DNA of 64,000 bases from Paenarthrobacter aurescens (GCF_041549525.1 NZ_CP157456.1:1488001-1552000), one strand, 5' to 3'; counted from the stretch's first letter, positions 51,812-61,949 are shown. Numbers and translations are program-made. The notes: generated from the letters alone by a model not told the origin.

Positions 51812-53989
51812 TTATGTTCTTTGGGGTGTGTGGTGGTGGTTGCGTCGGGGTTTTTGGTTTGGGTCGATGTGGGGTGGGGGGATGAACCAGGGGACGCCGG
51901 TTTTCATGTCGATGCGCCATTGTTCTTTGTGGATGAGGTGGTGGTGGTGGCTGCAGAGGAGTGTGCCGTTGTCGGTGCCGGTGGTGCCGCCGTGTGACCA
52001 GTAGGTGGTGTGGTGGGCTTCGCACCAGGGTGCGGGCATGGTGCAGTCGGGAAAGGCGCAGCCACCGTCGCGGGCGGTGATGGCTTTGCGGATGTGGGGT
52101 GGGAAGATCCGGGTGGTCCGGCCGATGTCCAGGATTCGGGAGTCGCTGCCGAGCAGGACGGGGATGATGTCGGCGTCGCAGGCGATTTTCCGGATGGTGG
52201 CCGGGTGGATCGGGCCGGTGAACGTCGCCGACCCAGACCTCGACCTTGTCCCCGCCCCTATCCGAGTCCGGGTCACTGTCCCGGTACCGGTAGCGGCGTT
52301 CCCGGCGCCGGCGCCGGGAACGCCGCCACTGCCGTTGCCGTGGTTCGGGCTTGTTCCGGTGCGACTGTGTTGGTTGTGCCGGGTGTTGTCGTTGAGTTGG
52401 TTGAGGAGTTCTTGGTAGCCGATGGTGACGGTGAGTTGGGGTCGGAGTCCGCCGTTGGCGGGGAGTTTCCCGGTGGTCATCGCGACACTGCAGGCCCCGA
52501 GGAGGCCGTTGAGGTGTTTCTGGGGCCGGGTGCGCAGGTCCAGGACGGGTCCGCCTCCGGTGTCGGCGTCGGACTCGGTGTCGGTGTTGGTGGTGAGTCT
52601 GGGGTTGGTGGCGGTGTTCATGACGGTGGTGAGGGTTTCGTATTGTTCGTCGGTGGCGAAGATTTCGATGTGGTGCAGTCCGTAGCGGCGTCGGCGGCGC
52701 AGGAATGCTCCTTGGTGCTGGCGGACGGTTTCTTCGGAGGGTTCGGGGCCGTCGTGGTCGATGTGGTCGACCCAGCGTTTGGTCATTTTGGTGAGGAAGT
52801 CGGGGTCGGTCTCCACCGCAGTGGTGGTCAGGGCGTGTTCCATCCGGGTGATGGTTTCCTCGTCGGTGAGGTGCCGGACTTTGTCCAGGGCGGTGCTGAT
52901 GATCGTCGCGGACCGGGAAGGCACCAACGCGGACCCGACAGCGGCGGCGAGGATTTCGCGGCGGGCCGGGATCTGTTGGCCGGTCATTCCGGTTTGGGGG
53001 AGGACGTCGGGGGCGAGGGAGAGCCGGCGCCGGGCTTCACCGATGCTGATCCGCAACCGTGCCCGAAGGAACTCCGCAGCACTCCGGTACCCGTCATCCA
53101 CCACACTGCCCCTGGAGTCGTCACCACCCCTTGACCCGGCACCACCTGCGGATTGTGCCGCGCCACTCACGGAAAGTGCTGCATCAGTGGCGGGCGCCTC
53201 CACTACTGAGCCCAGTGCGCTGTTGGTTCCCGGAACTGTTGCGCCCGCGGCTGGTTCGGTCCAGCCCGTCCGCCATTCCGGTGCTGCTGACGAGGACCCC
53301 GGACCGGCTAGCTGTGCCTCTCTACGGGTCCGTTCCACAGCCTGGGCCGCGACCACCTGCAAATACTCCACCGACCGGGACATCTCCTCGACCCTGCCCG
53401 CGAAATCAGCAGCCTCAACAAACCCCAACAACCGCACCTCATCGGGGACGGACAATCGTGCGGAGTCCAAAAGTGCAGCGGCGTCTTCAAGGAGTTCGCC
53501 CAGCTCTAATCCCGAAACCGCAACGGGTTCAGGACGCAGCCCGTGCGGGCGTTGAATCCGTTGAACAGTGGCCTTGGCGCCGGTGGCTTTGGCGCCGGTG
53601 GCTTTGGCGCCGGTGGACTCTGCAGCCCGGGCGCCCTTGGCCTGGCCAATGAGCTGCTTTGCACGGTTGAGCGCGCCAGTACTGTTGAGCCGGCCGGTGC
53701 CGTCGGGAAGGGTAGTTCCGCTGAGCCGACCAACACCGTCGAGTTGCCCAGCGTCCTTGTGGCGCCTGTCGCCGCCGAACCGGCCAGCACCGTTGACCGG
53801 GCCGGTTCCGCTGACCAGTCCGGTGCCGTGGAAATGTTCAATCACGGCGACGGGCGCCGTCGAATCGGTGCGCCCAGCTTTGATCAGGTGAGGCATGCTC
53901 GCAACGGGCTGGGAGCGGACCTTGGTCAGCGCAGCGACAGCGGGGGATGCTTCCGCCCCGGATGCCATCGACTGCGCCAGTTTCTCCAT
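51812..53989 (-). CDS. DUF222 / HNH endonuclease signature protein
   Basis: 725 residues. Central DUF222 domain (about 155-520), C-terminal HNH: ITARDGGCAFPDCTMP, WCEAHHTTYWSHGGTTGTDN, LLCSHHHHLIHKEQW, with the Cys pairs that bind zinc. This 13E12-like family is multicopy in Actinobacteria; DNA cleavage or mobile-element links are suspected but not proven. N-terminus unusual: residues 55-114 are hexapeptide repeats of GTGRLN type, then GAKAT three times (15-bp repeat at 53576-53620). Two tandem-repeat tracts follow the gene. Confidence 0.88.
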   Translation of the reverse strand: MEKLAQSMASGAEASPAVAALTKVRSQPVASMPHLIKAGRTDSTAPVAVIEHFHGTGLVSGTGPVNGAGRFGGDRRHKDAGQLDGVGRLSGTTLPDGTGRLNSTGALNRAKQLIGQAKGARAAESTGAKATGAKATGAKATVQRIQRPHGLRPEPVAVSGLELGELLEDAAALLDSARLSVPDEVRLLGFVEAADFAGRVEEMSRSVEYLQVVAAQAVERTRREAQLAGPGSSSAAPEWRTGWTEPAAGATVPGTNSALGSVVEAPATDAALSVSGAAQSAGGAGSRGGDDSRGSVVDDGYRSAAEFLRARLRISIGEARRRLSLAPDVLPQTGMTGQQIPARREILAAAVGSALVPSRSATIISTALDKVRHLTDEETITRMEHALTTTAVETDPDFLTKMTKRWVDHIDHDGPEPSEETVRQHQGAFLRRRRRYGLHHIEIFATDEQYETLTTVMNTATNPRLTTNTDTESDADTGGGPVLDLRTRPQKHLNGLLGACSVAMTTGKLPANGGLRPQLTVTIGYQELLNQLNDNTRHNQHSRTGTSPNHGNGSGGVPGAGAGNAATGTGTVTRTRIGAGTRSRSGSATFTGPIHPATIRKIACDADIIPVLLGSDSRILDIGRTTRIFPPHIRKAITARDGGCAFPDCTMPAPWCEAHHTTYWSHGGTTGTDNGTLLCSHHHHLIHKEQWRIDMKTGVPWFIPPPHIDPNQKPRRNHHHTPQRT

Positions 53990-54099
53990 GAATAAATCAT
54001 TTCATTGGGGTCTGACATTTTTAGCGTGCAGCTGGGCAGGGCGTCGGATGACGACGCGAACCACGCGAAACCAAAGCCGAACCCGCGGCCGTCCGACTA

Positions 54100-54756
54100 T
54101 CAGGCAGACGTCAGTGCAGCCAGGGCCATCTGCTCCAAGATAGGGCGGGCTGACTTCACGGCGATCTTCCTGCCGTGATGGCGCACTGAGTGGGGAGTGG
54201 AGTTAATCAGACCAAAGGCTGCGTGTGCCCGGACGCGCAACCCGGGAACGTCCGCGTCGGCGTGAATCCGTGCCAGAACGTCTACCCACGTTTCCACGTA
54301 ACTACGCTGCAGGGACCTGACCTCTGTTTGGTCGGCCTCGCTGAGGCTGCCGAAATCCCGGTCCTGGACACGGATGACGTCCGGATTACTGAGGGCGAAG
54401 TCAACCTGGAACCGGATCAGCCCTGTGAGTGCGGACAGCGGGTCCGCGGAGTCCGCCACCACCTGCAAACCGCCGTCCAGCAGGTCTCGGCTGACGCTGA
54501 GCAGAAGTTCACCTAGGACTGCCTGTTTGCCGGAGAAATGCCGGTAAACGGCCGGCCCGCTGACGCCTGCCGCTGCGCCGAGGTCTTCAAGGGACACCCG
54601 GGTGAAGCCGTTCTCGGCAAAGAGTCCGGCCGCGGCGGACAACAGCGCCAGTCTGCGGAGCTCCTTCGCCTGCCCGCGTTGCGTAGCGGCGGTTGCCTGC
54701 CCGCGTTGGGCGGCTGCTCGTGTGCCGTTGATGCTTGCTTCCTGACCTCCGGTCAC
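54100..54756 (-). CDS. TetR family regulator of the leucine operon (BkaR/LiuR-like role)
   Basis: 218 residues from GTG 54756. The frame is open to ATG 54813, but AAGGAGG five bases before 54756 decides the start. HTH: LFAENGFTRVSLEDLGAAAGVSGPAVYRHFSGKQAVL. C-terminal ligand domain as in TetR proteins that respond to acyl-CoAs. Divergent from the carboxylase genes across a region with two GTTA-N8-TAAC sites, so autoregulation and operon repression are likely. The M. tuberculosis counterpart by position is Rv2506 (BkaR). Confidence 0.9.
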   Translation of the reverse strand: MTGGQEASINGTRAAAQRGQATAATQRGQAKELRRLALLSAAAGLFAENGFTRVSLEDLGAAAGVSGPAVYRHFSGKQAVLGELLLSVSRDLLDGGLQVVADSADPLSALTGLIRFQVDFALSNPDVIRVQDRDFGSLSEADQTEVRSLQRSYVETWVDVLARIHADADVPGLRVRAHAAFGLINSTPHSVRHHGRKIAVKSARPILEQMALAALTSA

Positions 54757-54761
54757 GTCAT

Positions 54762-54768
54762 CCTCCTT
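54762..54768 (-). promoter_or_regulatory. Ribosome binding site that sets the TetR start
   Basis: AAGGAGG on the minus strand with a five-base spacer to GTG 54756; the upstream in-frame starts have no such site. Confidence 0.75.
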
Positions 54769-54817
54769 GCGCCAGGCCTGGCCCAGCGCTTGTGGTACCA
54801 CTGTGCTGGACATCACA

Positions 54818-54859
54818 GTTAATAAAGACTAACCTAAATTTCAGTTACATGGCACTAAC
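54818..54859. promoter_or_regulatory. Paired GTTA-N8-TAAC operator candidates
   Basis: GTTAATAAAGACTAAC (54818-54833) and GTTACATGGCACTAAC (54844-54859), centres 26 bp apart, in the only gap between the divergent TetR gene and the leucine operon. Arms match the perfect palindrome at 28494-28509. Confidence 0.6.
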
Positions 54860-54895
54860 CGAAATGGCCTGCGGCCGGGAATGGAACAGGGGTCA

Positions 54896-56506
54896 ATGGA
54901 GACAATTTCCAGTCTGACGGGAGCCGCAGCCGGCTCCTTTCAGGCCAACCAGGATGCGCAGCTGGCTTTGGTGGAGGAATTGAGGGAGCGGCTCGCGACG
55001 GCGGCCCTTGGCGGACCAGCCAAGTCCCGTGAGCGGCACATTGCCCGGGGCAAGCTTCTGCCGCGGGAACGGATCGAGTACTTGCTCGATGACGGCAGCC
55101 CGTTCCTCGAGATCGCGCCCTTGGCAGCCAATGGCATGTACAACGATGATTCGCCGGGGGCCGGAGTGATTGCGGGCATCGGCCTGGTCCATGGCCGCCA
55201 TGTTCTGGTGATCTCCAACGACGCCACAGTCAAGGGCGGCACCTACTATCCCCTGACCGTGAAGAAGCATCTCCGTGCCCAAGAGATCGCCTTGGAGAAC
55301 AAGCTTCCCTGCATTTACCTCGTCGATTCGGGCGGAGCATTCCTGCCCAAGCAGGACGAGGTCTTCCCGGACAAGGAACACTTCGGCCGGATCTTTTTCA
55401 ACCAGGCCAAAATGTCGGCGGCCAAGATCCCGCAGATCGCCTCTGTCATGGGATCGTGCACAGCCGGCGGTGCGTACGTCCCGGCCATGAGCGATGAAAC
55501 GGTCATCGTCCGGAACCAGGGCACCATCTTCCTGGGCGGCCCACCGTTGGTTAAGGCAGCCATCGGTGAGATCGTCACCGCTGAGGAGCTGGGTGGCGGC
55601 GACGTCCATTCAAGGATTTCCGGGGTCACGGATCACCTGGCCGAGAACGACCACCATGCGCTTGAGATTGTGCGGGACATCGTGGCCACCTTGCCGAAGC
55701 CGGCGCAGCCGGCATGGGACGTGTCCGACGTCGTCCTGCCGCCCGTCGTCGATCCTTCAGAGATCTACGGGATAGTTCCCACGGACGTCAACGCCCAGTA
55801 CGACGTCCGCGAAGTCATTGCACGGCTTGTGGACGGTTCCGAATTCCATGAGTTCAAGAAGAACTACGGCACCACACTGGTGACCGGTTTCGCGCACCTG
55901 CACGGCCACCCGGTGGGAATCGTGGCCAACAACGGTGTTCTTTTCAGCGAATCGTCCCTCAAGGGGGCCCACTTCATTGAGCTCTGCGATCAGCGCGGGA
56001 TCCCCCTGATCTTCCTCCAAAACCTGTCCGGCTTCATGGTGGGCAAGGACTACGAGCAGGGCGGCATCGCCAAGAACGGCGCCAAAATGGTCACGGCTGT
56101 GGCCACAGCCCGGGTGCCCAAACTGACGGTGGTGATCGGCGGTTCCTTCGGCGCCGGCAACTACTCCATGTGTGGCAGAGCCTATTCGCCGCGGTTCCTG
56201 TGGATGTGGCCCGCCGCCCGCATCTCGGTCATGGGCGGAAACCAGGCTTCCAGCGTCCTGGCCACCGTCAAAAGGGATCAGTACGAGGCTGCGGGCCAAG
56301 AATGGTCTGCCGAGGACGAGGAAGCTTTCAAAGCTCCCATCAAGCAACAGTATGAGGATCAGGGGAGCCCTTATTACTCCACCGCAAGGCTGTGGGATGA
56401 CGGCATCATCGATCCCGCTGATACCCGCCGTGTCCTGGGCATGGCCCTGGACGTCGTCTCCCGCCCGCCACTGCCCGAGACCTCCTTTGGTCTCTTGAGG
56501 ATGTGA
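54896..56506 (+). CDS. Methylcrotonoyl-CoA carboxylase, carboxyltransferase (beta) subunit
   Basis: 536 residues from ATG 54896, with AGGGG upstream (ATG 54881 is possible). Moves CO2 from biotin to 3-methylcrotonyl-Co[21 protein letters not shown] and the crotonase-like halves ([35 protein letters not shown]) are the MCC-beta form rather than propionyl-CoA carboxylase. First gene of the leucine operon. Confidence 0.92.
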   Translation: METISSLTGAAAGSFQANQDAQLALVEELRERLATAALGGPAKSRERHIARGKLLPRERIEYLLDDGSPFLEIAPLAANGMYNDDSPGAGVIAGIGLVHGRHVLVISNDATVKGGTYYPLTVKKHLRAQEIALENKLPCIYLVDSGGAFLPKQDEVFPDKEHFGRIFFNQAKMSAAKIPQIASVMGSCTAGGAYVPAMSDETVIVRNQGTIFLGGPPLVKAAIGEIVTAEELGGGDVHSRISGVTDHLAENDHHALEIVRDIVATLPKPAQPAWDVSDVVLPPVVDPSEIYGIVPTDVNAQYDVREVIARLVDGSEFHEFKKNYGTTLVTGFAHLHGHPVGIVANNGVLFSESSLKGAHFIELCDQRGIPLIFLQNLSGFMVGKDYEQGGIAKNGAKMVTAVATARVPKLTVVIGGSFGAGNYSMCGRAYSPRFLWMWPAARISVMGGNQASSVLATVKRDQYEAAGQEWSAEDEEAFKAPIKQQYEDQGSPYYSTARLWDDGIIDPADTRRVLGMALDVVSRPPLPETSFGLLRM

Positions 56507-56508
56507 CC

Positions 56509-58695
56509 ATGACCGCGCCCATCACCATCGCCGCCCAGCCGGAGCACAGGATTCAAGCCCGAACTTTCGGTGCCGTCCTCGTCGCCAACCGCGGGGAGAT
56601 CGCTTGCCGCGTCATCCGCACGCTCAAGGACATGGGTATCCGCTCCGTGGCCGTCTACTCGGACGCGGATAAGGATGCCAAGCACGTAGCCCTCGCCGAT
56701 ACCGCTGTTGCCATCGGTGGCACAGCACCGGCTGAGAGCTACTTGAAAATCGATGCCATCATCGAAGCATGCCGTCGCAGCGGCGCGGATGCAGTCCACC
56801 CGGGCTACGGCTTCCTGTCCGAGAATGTGGAGTTCGCCAAGGCGCTGGAAGCAGCCGGCATCACCTTCATTGGCCCCGGAATTGGTGCCATTGAGGTCAT
56901 GGGAGACAAGATCCGGTCCAAGAACCACGTGATGGCCTACGGCGTCCCCTGCGTTCCGGGCATTGCACAACCTGGTCTCAGTGATGGGGAACTGATCCAG
57001 GCAGCGCCGGACGTCGGCTTTCCTTTGCTGATCAAACCGTCCGCGGGTGGTGGTGGAAAAGGCATGCATGTGGTGGAAAGGCCGGAGGACATGGCTTCCA
57101 CCCTCGCCACGGCCAGGCGCGTCGCAGCGTCTGCTTTCGGTGACGACACGCTCTTCCTCGAGCGGCTGATCCGCGCTCCGCGCCACATCGAGGTCCAGGT
57201 CCTTGCAGACAACCACGGCAACGTGATCCACCTCGGCGAGCGCGAGTGTTCGCTTCAGCGGCGCCATCAGAAAGTCATTGAGGAAGCTCCGTCCGCCCTT
57301 TTTGAATCATTGCCCAACGGCGTTGAGGAGCGGGCCCGAATTGGTGAAGCGGCCTGCAATGCCGCCCGTTCGGTGAACTACAGCGGTGCCGGCACGGTGG
57401 AGTTCCTCGTTTCCGACGAACATCCCGACGAGTTCTTCTTCATGGAGATGAACACCCGGCTGCAAGTAGAGCACCCCGTCACCGAAATGGTCACAGGCAT
57501 CGACCTCGTTGAATGGCAGGTGAGGATCGCCGCAGGTGAGGTGCTCACCGTGGCCCAGTCCGACGTCGTACTTAAGGGTCATGCCGTGGAGGCGCGCGTT
57601 TACGCCGAAGTGCCTGAGCGGAACTTCATGCCCTCCATGGGTCGGGTTGTGGCACTGGCAGAACAGGGCGCCGCAGATGCAGGGGTTTCGGGGGAGCTGC
57701 CGGCAAACGCAAACGTGCGGATCGACTCCGCGATGCGGCAAAACGTTGAGATCACCGGGGATTACGATCCCATGTTGGCCAAGGTCATCGCCTGGGGCGA
57801 TGACAGGGCGGCGGCGCTGGAAACCCTCGATGCCGCTTTGGGCCGTTATACGTTGCTGGGCGTTGATACCAACGTGGAGTATCTGCGGTTGTTGATCAAT
57901 GCCCCCGAGGTCCGGGCCGGGCACCTCGATACTGGATTGATCGAGCGCAGGCTGCCGTCCATGGCGTTCCGTCATGTTGGTCCTGCTGAGTTGATCGCTG
58001 CTGCCCTGACGCTGTGGCTTGAGCGTACAGGTGCGGCGCTCGCGGGCCACGCGTGGGAGGTTCCGGACGCTTGGCGTGTGGGGGGACGCGGCGCGTGGAC
58101 AGCCACGTTCGGCGTTCCGGGCGGTGGAACAGCCACGGTGTCACTGACCGAGGTGGCATCAGTCAAGGATCGGCTCGGTACTGTGACGGCAAGCGTCGAC
58201 GGCGGGGATCCGGTGATCGTCCGGGTGGCGGATCGTGGTGATAACAGGATTGTGGTGGAGTTCGACGACGGTCCGATCACCTTCGCGGTGGGCAGGTCAG
58301 AGGACTCCGCGAACAATGGACCTACCAGTGTCCGCGAGCTCTTCCTCGGCAACAATGGTTGGTCCTGCAGGCTTGAGGTCCTGAACCGCGCTGAGCGCCT
58401 GCGACGGATGCTCGCCGGGATCCAGCGCGAGGACGGGGCAGCGGACCCGGAGGTTCGTTCGCCGATGCCCGGGACCGTGGTTTCAGTATCGGTGACGGAC
58501 GGCGACACCGTGGAGGCAGGCCAGGCGCTCCTTGCGGTGGAGGCCATGAAGATGGAGCACCAACTGGTGGCCACCGTGGCCGGAACCGTGCACCTGACCA
58601 GCAAACCGGGCGACCTTGTCAAAGCAGACCAGGTACTCGCCACCATTCACGTAGACACAGACAGCACCAGCACAGACGAGGAAGTCCAGCCATGA
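56509..58695 (+). CDS. Methylcrotonoyl-CoA carboxylase, biotin-containing (alpha) subunit
   Basis: 728 residues. Biotin carboxylase domain (VLVANRGEIACRVIRTLKD; KPSAGGGGKGMH ATP-grasp loop; MEMNTRLQVEHPVTEMVTG), MCC BT linker domain (about 470-640), then biotin carrier with the biotinyl Lys in VEAMKMEHQ. Start ATG 56509 has GAGG eight bases upstream; GTG 56503 would overlap the previous stop by four bases. ATGA overlap with the next gene. Confidence 0.93.
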   Translation: MTAPITIAAQPEHRIQARTFGAVLVANRGEIACRVIRTLKDMGIRSVAVYSDADKDAKHVALADTAVAIGGTAPAESYLKIDAIIEACRRSGADAVHPGYGFLSENVEFAKALEAAGITFIGPGIGAIEVMGDKIRSKNHVMAYGVPCVPGIAQPGLSDGELIQAAPDVGFPLLIKPSAGGGGKGMHVVERPEDMASTLATARRVAASAFGDDTLFLERLIRAPRHIEVQVLADNHGNVIHLGERECSLQRRHQKVIEEAPSALFESLPNGVEERARIGEAACNAARSVNYSGAGTVEFLVSDEHPDEFFFMEMNTRLQVEHPVTEMVTGIDLVEWQVRIAAGEVLTVAQSDVVLKGHAVEARVYAEVPERNFMPSMGRVVALAEQGAADAGVSGELPANANVRIDSAMRQNVEITGDYDPMLAKVIAWGDDRAAALETLDAALGRYTLLGVDTNVEYLRLLINAPEVRAGHLDTGLIERRLPSMAFRHVGPAELIAAALTLWLERTGAALAGHAWEVPDAWRVGGRGAWTATFGVPGGGTATVSLTEVASVKDRLGTVTASVDGGDPVIVRVADRGDNRIVVEFDDGPITFAVGRSEDSANNGPTSVRELFLGNNGWSCRLEVLNRAERLRRMLAGIQREDGAADPEVRSPMPGTVVSVSVTDGDTVEAGQALLAVEAMKMEHQLVATVAGTVHLTSKPGDLVKADQVLATIHVDTDSTSTDEEVQP

Positions 58696-59855
58696 GCACG
58701 TTTGAACTAAATGAGGAGTATCAGGACCTGAGCGACTCCGTCCGCGAGTTCGCCGACGAAGTGGTGGCACCGGTCTCCGCCAAGCACGACGAAGAGCATA
58801 GTTTTCCGTACGAGGTTGTGAAGCAGATGGGGGAGATGGGGCTGTTCGGCCTGCCGTTCCCCGAGGAGTTCGGCGGGATGGGCGGGGACTACTTTGCCCT
58901 GGCCTTGGCGTTGGAGCAGTTGGGCCGTGTTGATCAGTCGGTGGCCATCACGCTGGAAGCCGGGGTGTCGCTCGGTGCGATGCCTGTGTACCGCTTCGGC
59001 ACTGAGGAACAGAAACAGGAGTGGCTGCCGCAGTTGGCGTCCGGACGGTCCTTGGCCGGTTTCGGCCTGACGGAGCGCGAGGCAGGTTCGGATGCGGGCG
59101 GGACCAAGACCAACGCCCATCTGGACAACGGCGAATGGGTCATCAACGGCAACAAGGAGTTCATCACCAACTCCGGTACGGACATCACTACCTTGGTGAC
59201 GGTCACGGCGGTGACGGGGCAGAAGGAAAACGCGGACGGCAGCACCAAGAAAGAGATCTCCACCATCCTTGTGCCTACGGACACGCCCGGTTTCACCGCG
59301 GAAAAGCCGTACAACAAGGTGGGCTGGAACGCCTCCGACACGCACCCGCTGACCCTGGACAATGTCCGCATTCCCGAGGCGAACCTCCTGGGCGAGCGCG
59401 GCCGTGGCTATGCGAACTTCCTGTCCATCCTTGACGAGGGCCGGATCGCGATCGCTGCCCTGGCCACAGGCGCAGCCCAGGGTTGCGTGGACCTCTCGGT
59501 GAAGTATGCCAAGGAGCGCAGCGCGTTCGGGCAGAACATCGGCAAGTACCAAGCCATTCAGTTCAAGATCGCCCGGATGCAGGCAAGGGCCCATACCGCA
59601 CGCCTTGCCTACTACGACGCTGCGTCGAGGATGCTGGCAGGTAAGCCGTTCAAGACCGAAGCGGCCATCGCTAAGATGGTCGCAGGCGAGGCAGCCATGG
59701 ATAACGCGCGGGACGCCACCCAGGTGTTCGGCGGCTATGGCTTCATCAACGAATTCACGGTGGCACGGCATTATCGCGACTCCAAGATCCTTGAAATCGG
59801 GGAGGGCACCACGGAGGTGCAGTTGATGCTGATCGCCCGCGAGCTGGGTCTGTAA
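58692..59855 (+). CDS. Acyl-CoA dehydrogenase, probable isovaleryl-CoA dehydrogenase
   Basis: 387 residues. FAD enzyme; in this operon it would turn isovaleryl-CoA into 3-methylcrotonyl-Co[18 protein letters not shown] and [19 protein letters not shown] are family signatures. The catalytic base appears to be the Glu in EIGEGTTEV, the short/medium-chain position; mammalian isovaleryl-CoA dehydrogenase has Ala there and uses a Glu in another helix. Assignment therefore rests mainly on context. Confidence 0.85.
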   Translation: MSTFELNEEYQDLSDSVREFADEVVAPVSAKHDEEHSFPYEVVKQMGEMGLFGLPFPEEFGGMGGDYFALALALEQLGRVDQSVAITLEAGVSLGAMPVYRFGTEEQKQEWLPQLASGRSLAGFGLTEREAGSDAGGTKTNAHLDNGEWVINGNKEFITNSGTDITTLVTVTAVTGQKENADGSTKKEISTILVPTDTPGFTAEKPYNKVGWNASDTHPLTLDNVRIPEANLLGERGRGYANFLSILDEGRIAIAALATGAAQGCVDLSVKYAKERSAFGQNIGKYQAIQFKIARMQARAHTARLAYYDAASRMLAGKPFKTEAAIAKMVAGEAAMDNARDATQVFGGYGFINEFTVARHYRDSKILEIGEGTTEVQLMLIARELGL

Positions 59856-59875
59856 CCGCAGGGGAAGGATCAAGG

Positions 59876-60718
59876 ATGATTGACAAGGTTGTTGCCAGCG
59901 CCGCGGAAGCGGTGAAGGACATCCCGGACGGTGCCTCGTTGGCTGTGGGAGGTTTCGGTTTATGCGGCATCCCCGTTTCCCTGATCGACGCCTTGTACCA
60001 GCAGGGAACCACGGATCTTGAGACGGTCAGCAACAACTGCGGTGTGGACGACTGGGGCCTTGGCATTCTCCTGAAGGACGGCCGGATCCGACGGACCATC
60101 AGTTCCTACGTCGGCGAGAACAAGGAATTCGCCCGGCAGTACTTGTCGGGGGAGCTGGAGGTAGTCCTCACCCCACAGGGCACCTTGGCCGAGAAGCTCC
60201 GTGCTGGAGGTGCCGGCATCCCTGCCTTCTACACCAAAGCCGGTGTGGGTACACAGGTGTCCGAAGGCGGACTTCCGCAAAAGTACGACGCCGACGGAAA
60301 CGTTGCGATCGCTTCTTCCCCTAAGGAAGTGCGCACTTTCAACGACGCGGACTACGTGCTGGAAGAGTCCCTGACACCTGATTTCGGCTTGGTCCATGCC
60401 TGGAAAGGTGACCGCCACGGGAACCTCGTTTTCCACGCGACTGCCATGAACTTCAACCCCCTCTGCGCCATGGCGGCAAGGACCACCATTGCCGAAGTGG
60501 AGGAGTTGGTGGAACCCGGCGAGCTGGACCCTGAGCATATCCACACGCCCGGGATCTTCGTTCAGAGGGTGGTGCTGGCAACCTCCAGCGAGAAACGGAT
60601 AGAAAAGCGGACGGTGGCGCTCAGCTCCACTATGAAAACGGGTCCCACTACGGAAACGGGCTCCACTCTGGAAACGGGTCCCACTACGGCATCAGGCCAG
60701 GCAGGAGCGGGACGATGA
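59876..60718 (+). CDS. scoA: 3-oxoacid CoA-transferase subunit A
   Basis: 280 residues. [18 protein letters not shown] and [15 protein letters not shown] are alpha-subunit signatures. With subunit B it activates acetoacetate from leucine with CoA from succinyl-CoA. The family normally ends near residue 245; here about 30 extra residues carry three ETGPTT-like hexapeptides encoded by an 18-bp tandem repeat. ATGA overlap with scoB. Confidence 0.9.
   Translation: MIDKVVASAAEAVKDIPDGASLAVGGFGLCGIPVSLIDALYQQGTTDLETVSNNCGVDDWGLGILLKDGRIRRTISSYVGENKEFARQYLSGELEVVLTPQGTLAEKLRAGGAGIPAFYTKAGVGTQVSEGGLPQKYDADGNVAIASSPKEVRTFNDADYVLEESLTPDFGLVHAWKGDRHGNLVFHATAMNFNPLCAMAARTTIAEVEELVEPGELDPEHIHTPGIFVQRVVLATSSEKRIEKRTVALSSTMKTGPTTETGSTLETGPTTASGQAGAGR
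60634..60687 (+). repeat. 18-bp tandem repeat, three copies, inside scoA
   Basis: GAAAACGGGTCCCACTAC, GGAAACGGGCTCCACTCT, GGAAACGGGTCCCACTAC. In frame, encoding [18 protein letters not shown] near the C-terminus. Confidence 0.9.
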
Positions 60719-61467
60719 CCGATAACTCGTACCACGACATCCCTCCCCGCCCCGAAGCCGTGCGGCACGAGTACCGTCGCGCCGACGTCGAACATCACGA
60801 GGCCAAAGGCTGGACCCGCAACGAACTTGCCGCCCGTGTTGCCCGGGAGCTGGTCAACGGGCAATACGTGAACCTTGGTATCGGCATGCCCACCCTGATC
60901 CCCAACTACATACCCGCAGGCGTTGAGGTCATTCTGCATTCCGAGAACGGGATCCTCGGCGTTGGCCCCTACCCGGCGGAGGACAAGGTGGATCCGGACC
61001 TCATCAACGCGGGCAAGGAAACAGTCACCACCAACCCCGGGGCTGCGTTCTTTGATTCGGCGGCGTCCTTCGGCATGATCCGCGGTGGGCACGTGGACGT
61101 AGCAGTTTTGGGTGCCATGGAGGTGGCCGCCAACGGTGATCTGGCCAACTGGATGATCCCGGGCAAAATGGTCAAGGGCATGGGCGGTGCGATGGACCTG
61201 GTGTTCGGTGCCAAGAAAGTCATTGTCATGATGGAACATGTGGACCGCAATGGCCGTCCCAAGATCGTCCAGGACTGCACACTACCTTTGACCGGCAAGG
61301 GGTGTGTGGACCGGATCATCACCGACCTCGCAGTGATTGATGTGGTCAAGGATGAAGGTGACCCGCGGCTGGTCCTGCGTGAGCTGGCACCCAACGTCAC
61401 GCTTGAGGACGTTTTGGCCGCCACCGGTGCCGAGTTGTTCGAGGAAGACCAGGAGCTCACTGTATGA
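60715..61467 (+). CDS. scoB: 3-oxoacid CoA-transferase subunit B
   Basis: 250 residues; the usual beta subunit is about 215, and here a 35-residue N-terminal extension ([20 protein letters not shown]) precedes the domain. The catalytic Glu is in [27 protein letters not shown] and [13 protein letters not shown] follow. Forms the heterodimer with ScoA. ATGA overlaps on both sides. Confidence 0.92.
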   Translation: MTDNSYHDIPPRPEAVRHEYRRADVEHHEAKGWTRNELAARVARELVNGQYVNLGIGMPTLIPNYIPAGVEVILHSENGILGVGPYPAEDKVDPDLINAGKETVTTNPGAAFFDSAASFGMIRGGHVDVAVLGAMEVAANGDLANWMIPGKMVKGMGGAMDLVFGAKKVIVMMEHVDRNGRPKIVQDCTLPLTGKGCVDRIITDLAVIDVVKDEGDPRLVLRELAPNVTLEDVLAATGAELFEEDQELTV

Positions 61468-61949
61468 CGCGGGTGGTTGAGCAGCGTGGACTCTATTTCG
61501 ACGAGCTCGAAGAGGACGTGATCTATGCGCACAAACCTGGCCGTACGGTGACCGAGGCGGACAATGTCCTCTTCACCACCATGACCATGAATACCCAAGC
61601 GCTGCATTTGGACGCCGCCTGGAGTTCGGGTCAACCGTTCGGGCAACGGCTCATGAACTCAATGTTCACCCTGTCCACCATGGTGGGGCAGTCCGTGACG
61701 CAGCTGACGCAGGGGACCATCATCGCGCAGCTGGGGCTGACGGACGTGGCTTTTCCGCACCCGTTGTATCACGGCGATACCCTGTACACGGAAACAGTGA
61801 TCACAGGAAAACGGTTGTCCTCTTCCCGGCCCGGCCAAGGCGTGGTGACCATGCAGCATACCGGCCGCAACCAGGACGGGGCGGTGGTGGCCCTGGCTAC
61901 ACGGACTTGCCTGATGTGGACCAAGGAAGCGCACGCAGCGACGTCTTGA
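61464..61949 (+). CDS. MaoC-family hydratase, probable (R)-specific 3-methylglutaconyl-CoA hydratase
   Basis: 161 residues, hot-dog fold: [21 protein letters not shown], then [17 protein letters not shown] with the active-site D/N-x-HxD pattern, and [15 protein letters not shown]. The operon has no crotonase-type hydratase, so this protein likely hydrates 3-methylglutaconyl-CoA. The same position in the M. tuberculosis cluster is held by the MaoC protein Rv2499c, for which such a role is reported. Confidence 0.85.
   Translation: MTRVVEQRGLYFDELEEDVIYAHKPGRTVTEADNVLFTTMTMNTQALHLDAAWSSGQPFGQRLMNSMFTLSTMVGQSVTQLTQGTIIAQLGLTDVAFPHPLYHGDTLYTETVITGKRLSSSRPGQGVVTMQHTGRNQDGAVVALATRTCLMWTKEAHAATS

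Noticed and set aside
52010..53134. Long plus-strand frames opposite the DUF222/HNH gene, rich in Gly and Val
   Set aside because: Low-complexity products from the complement of a Thr/Pro/His-rich coding strand; HNH motifs are on the minus strand.
54896..58695. Propionyl-CoA carboxylase instead of methylcrotonoyl-CoA carboxylase
   Set aside because: The [12 protein letters not shown] motif of the beta subunit and the leucine-pathway neighbours favour the methylcrotonoyl enzyme.
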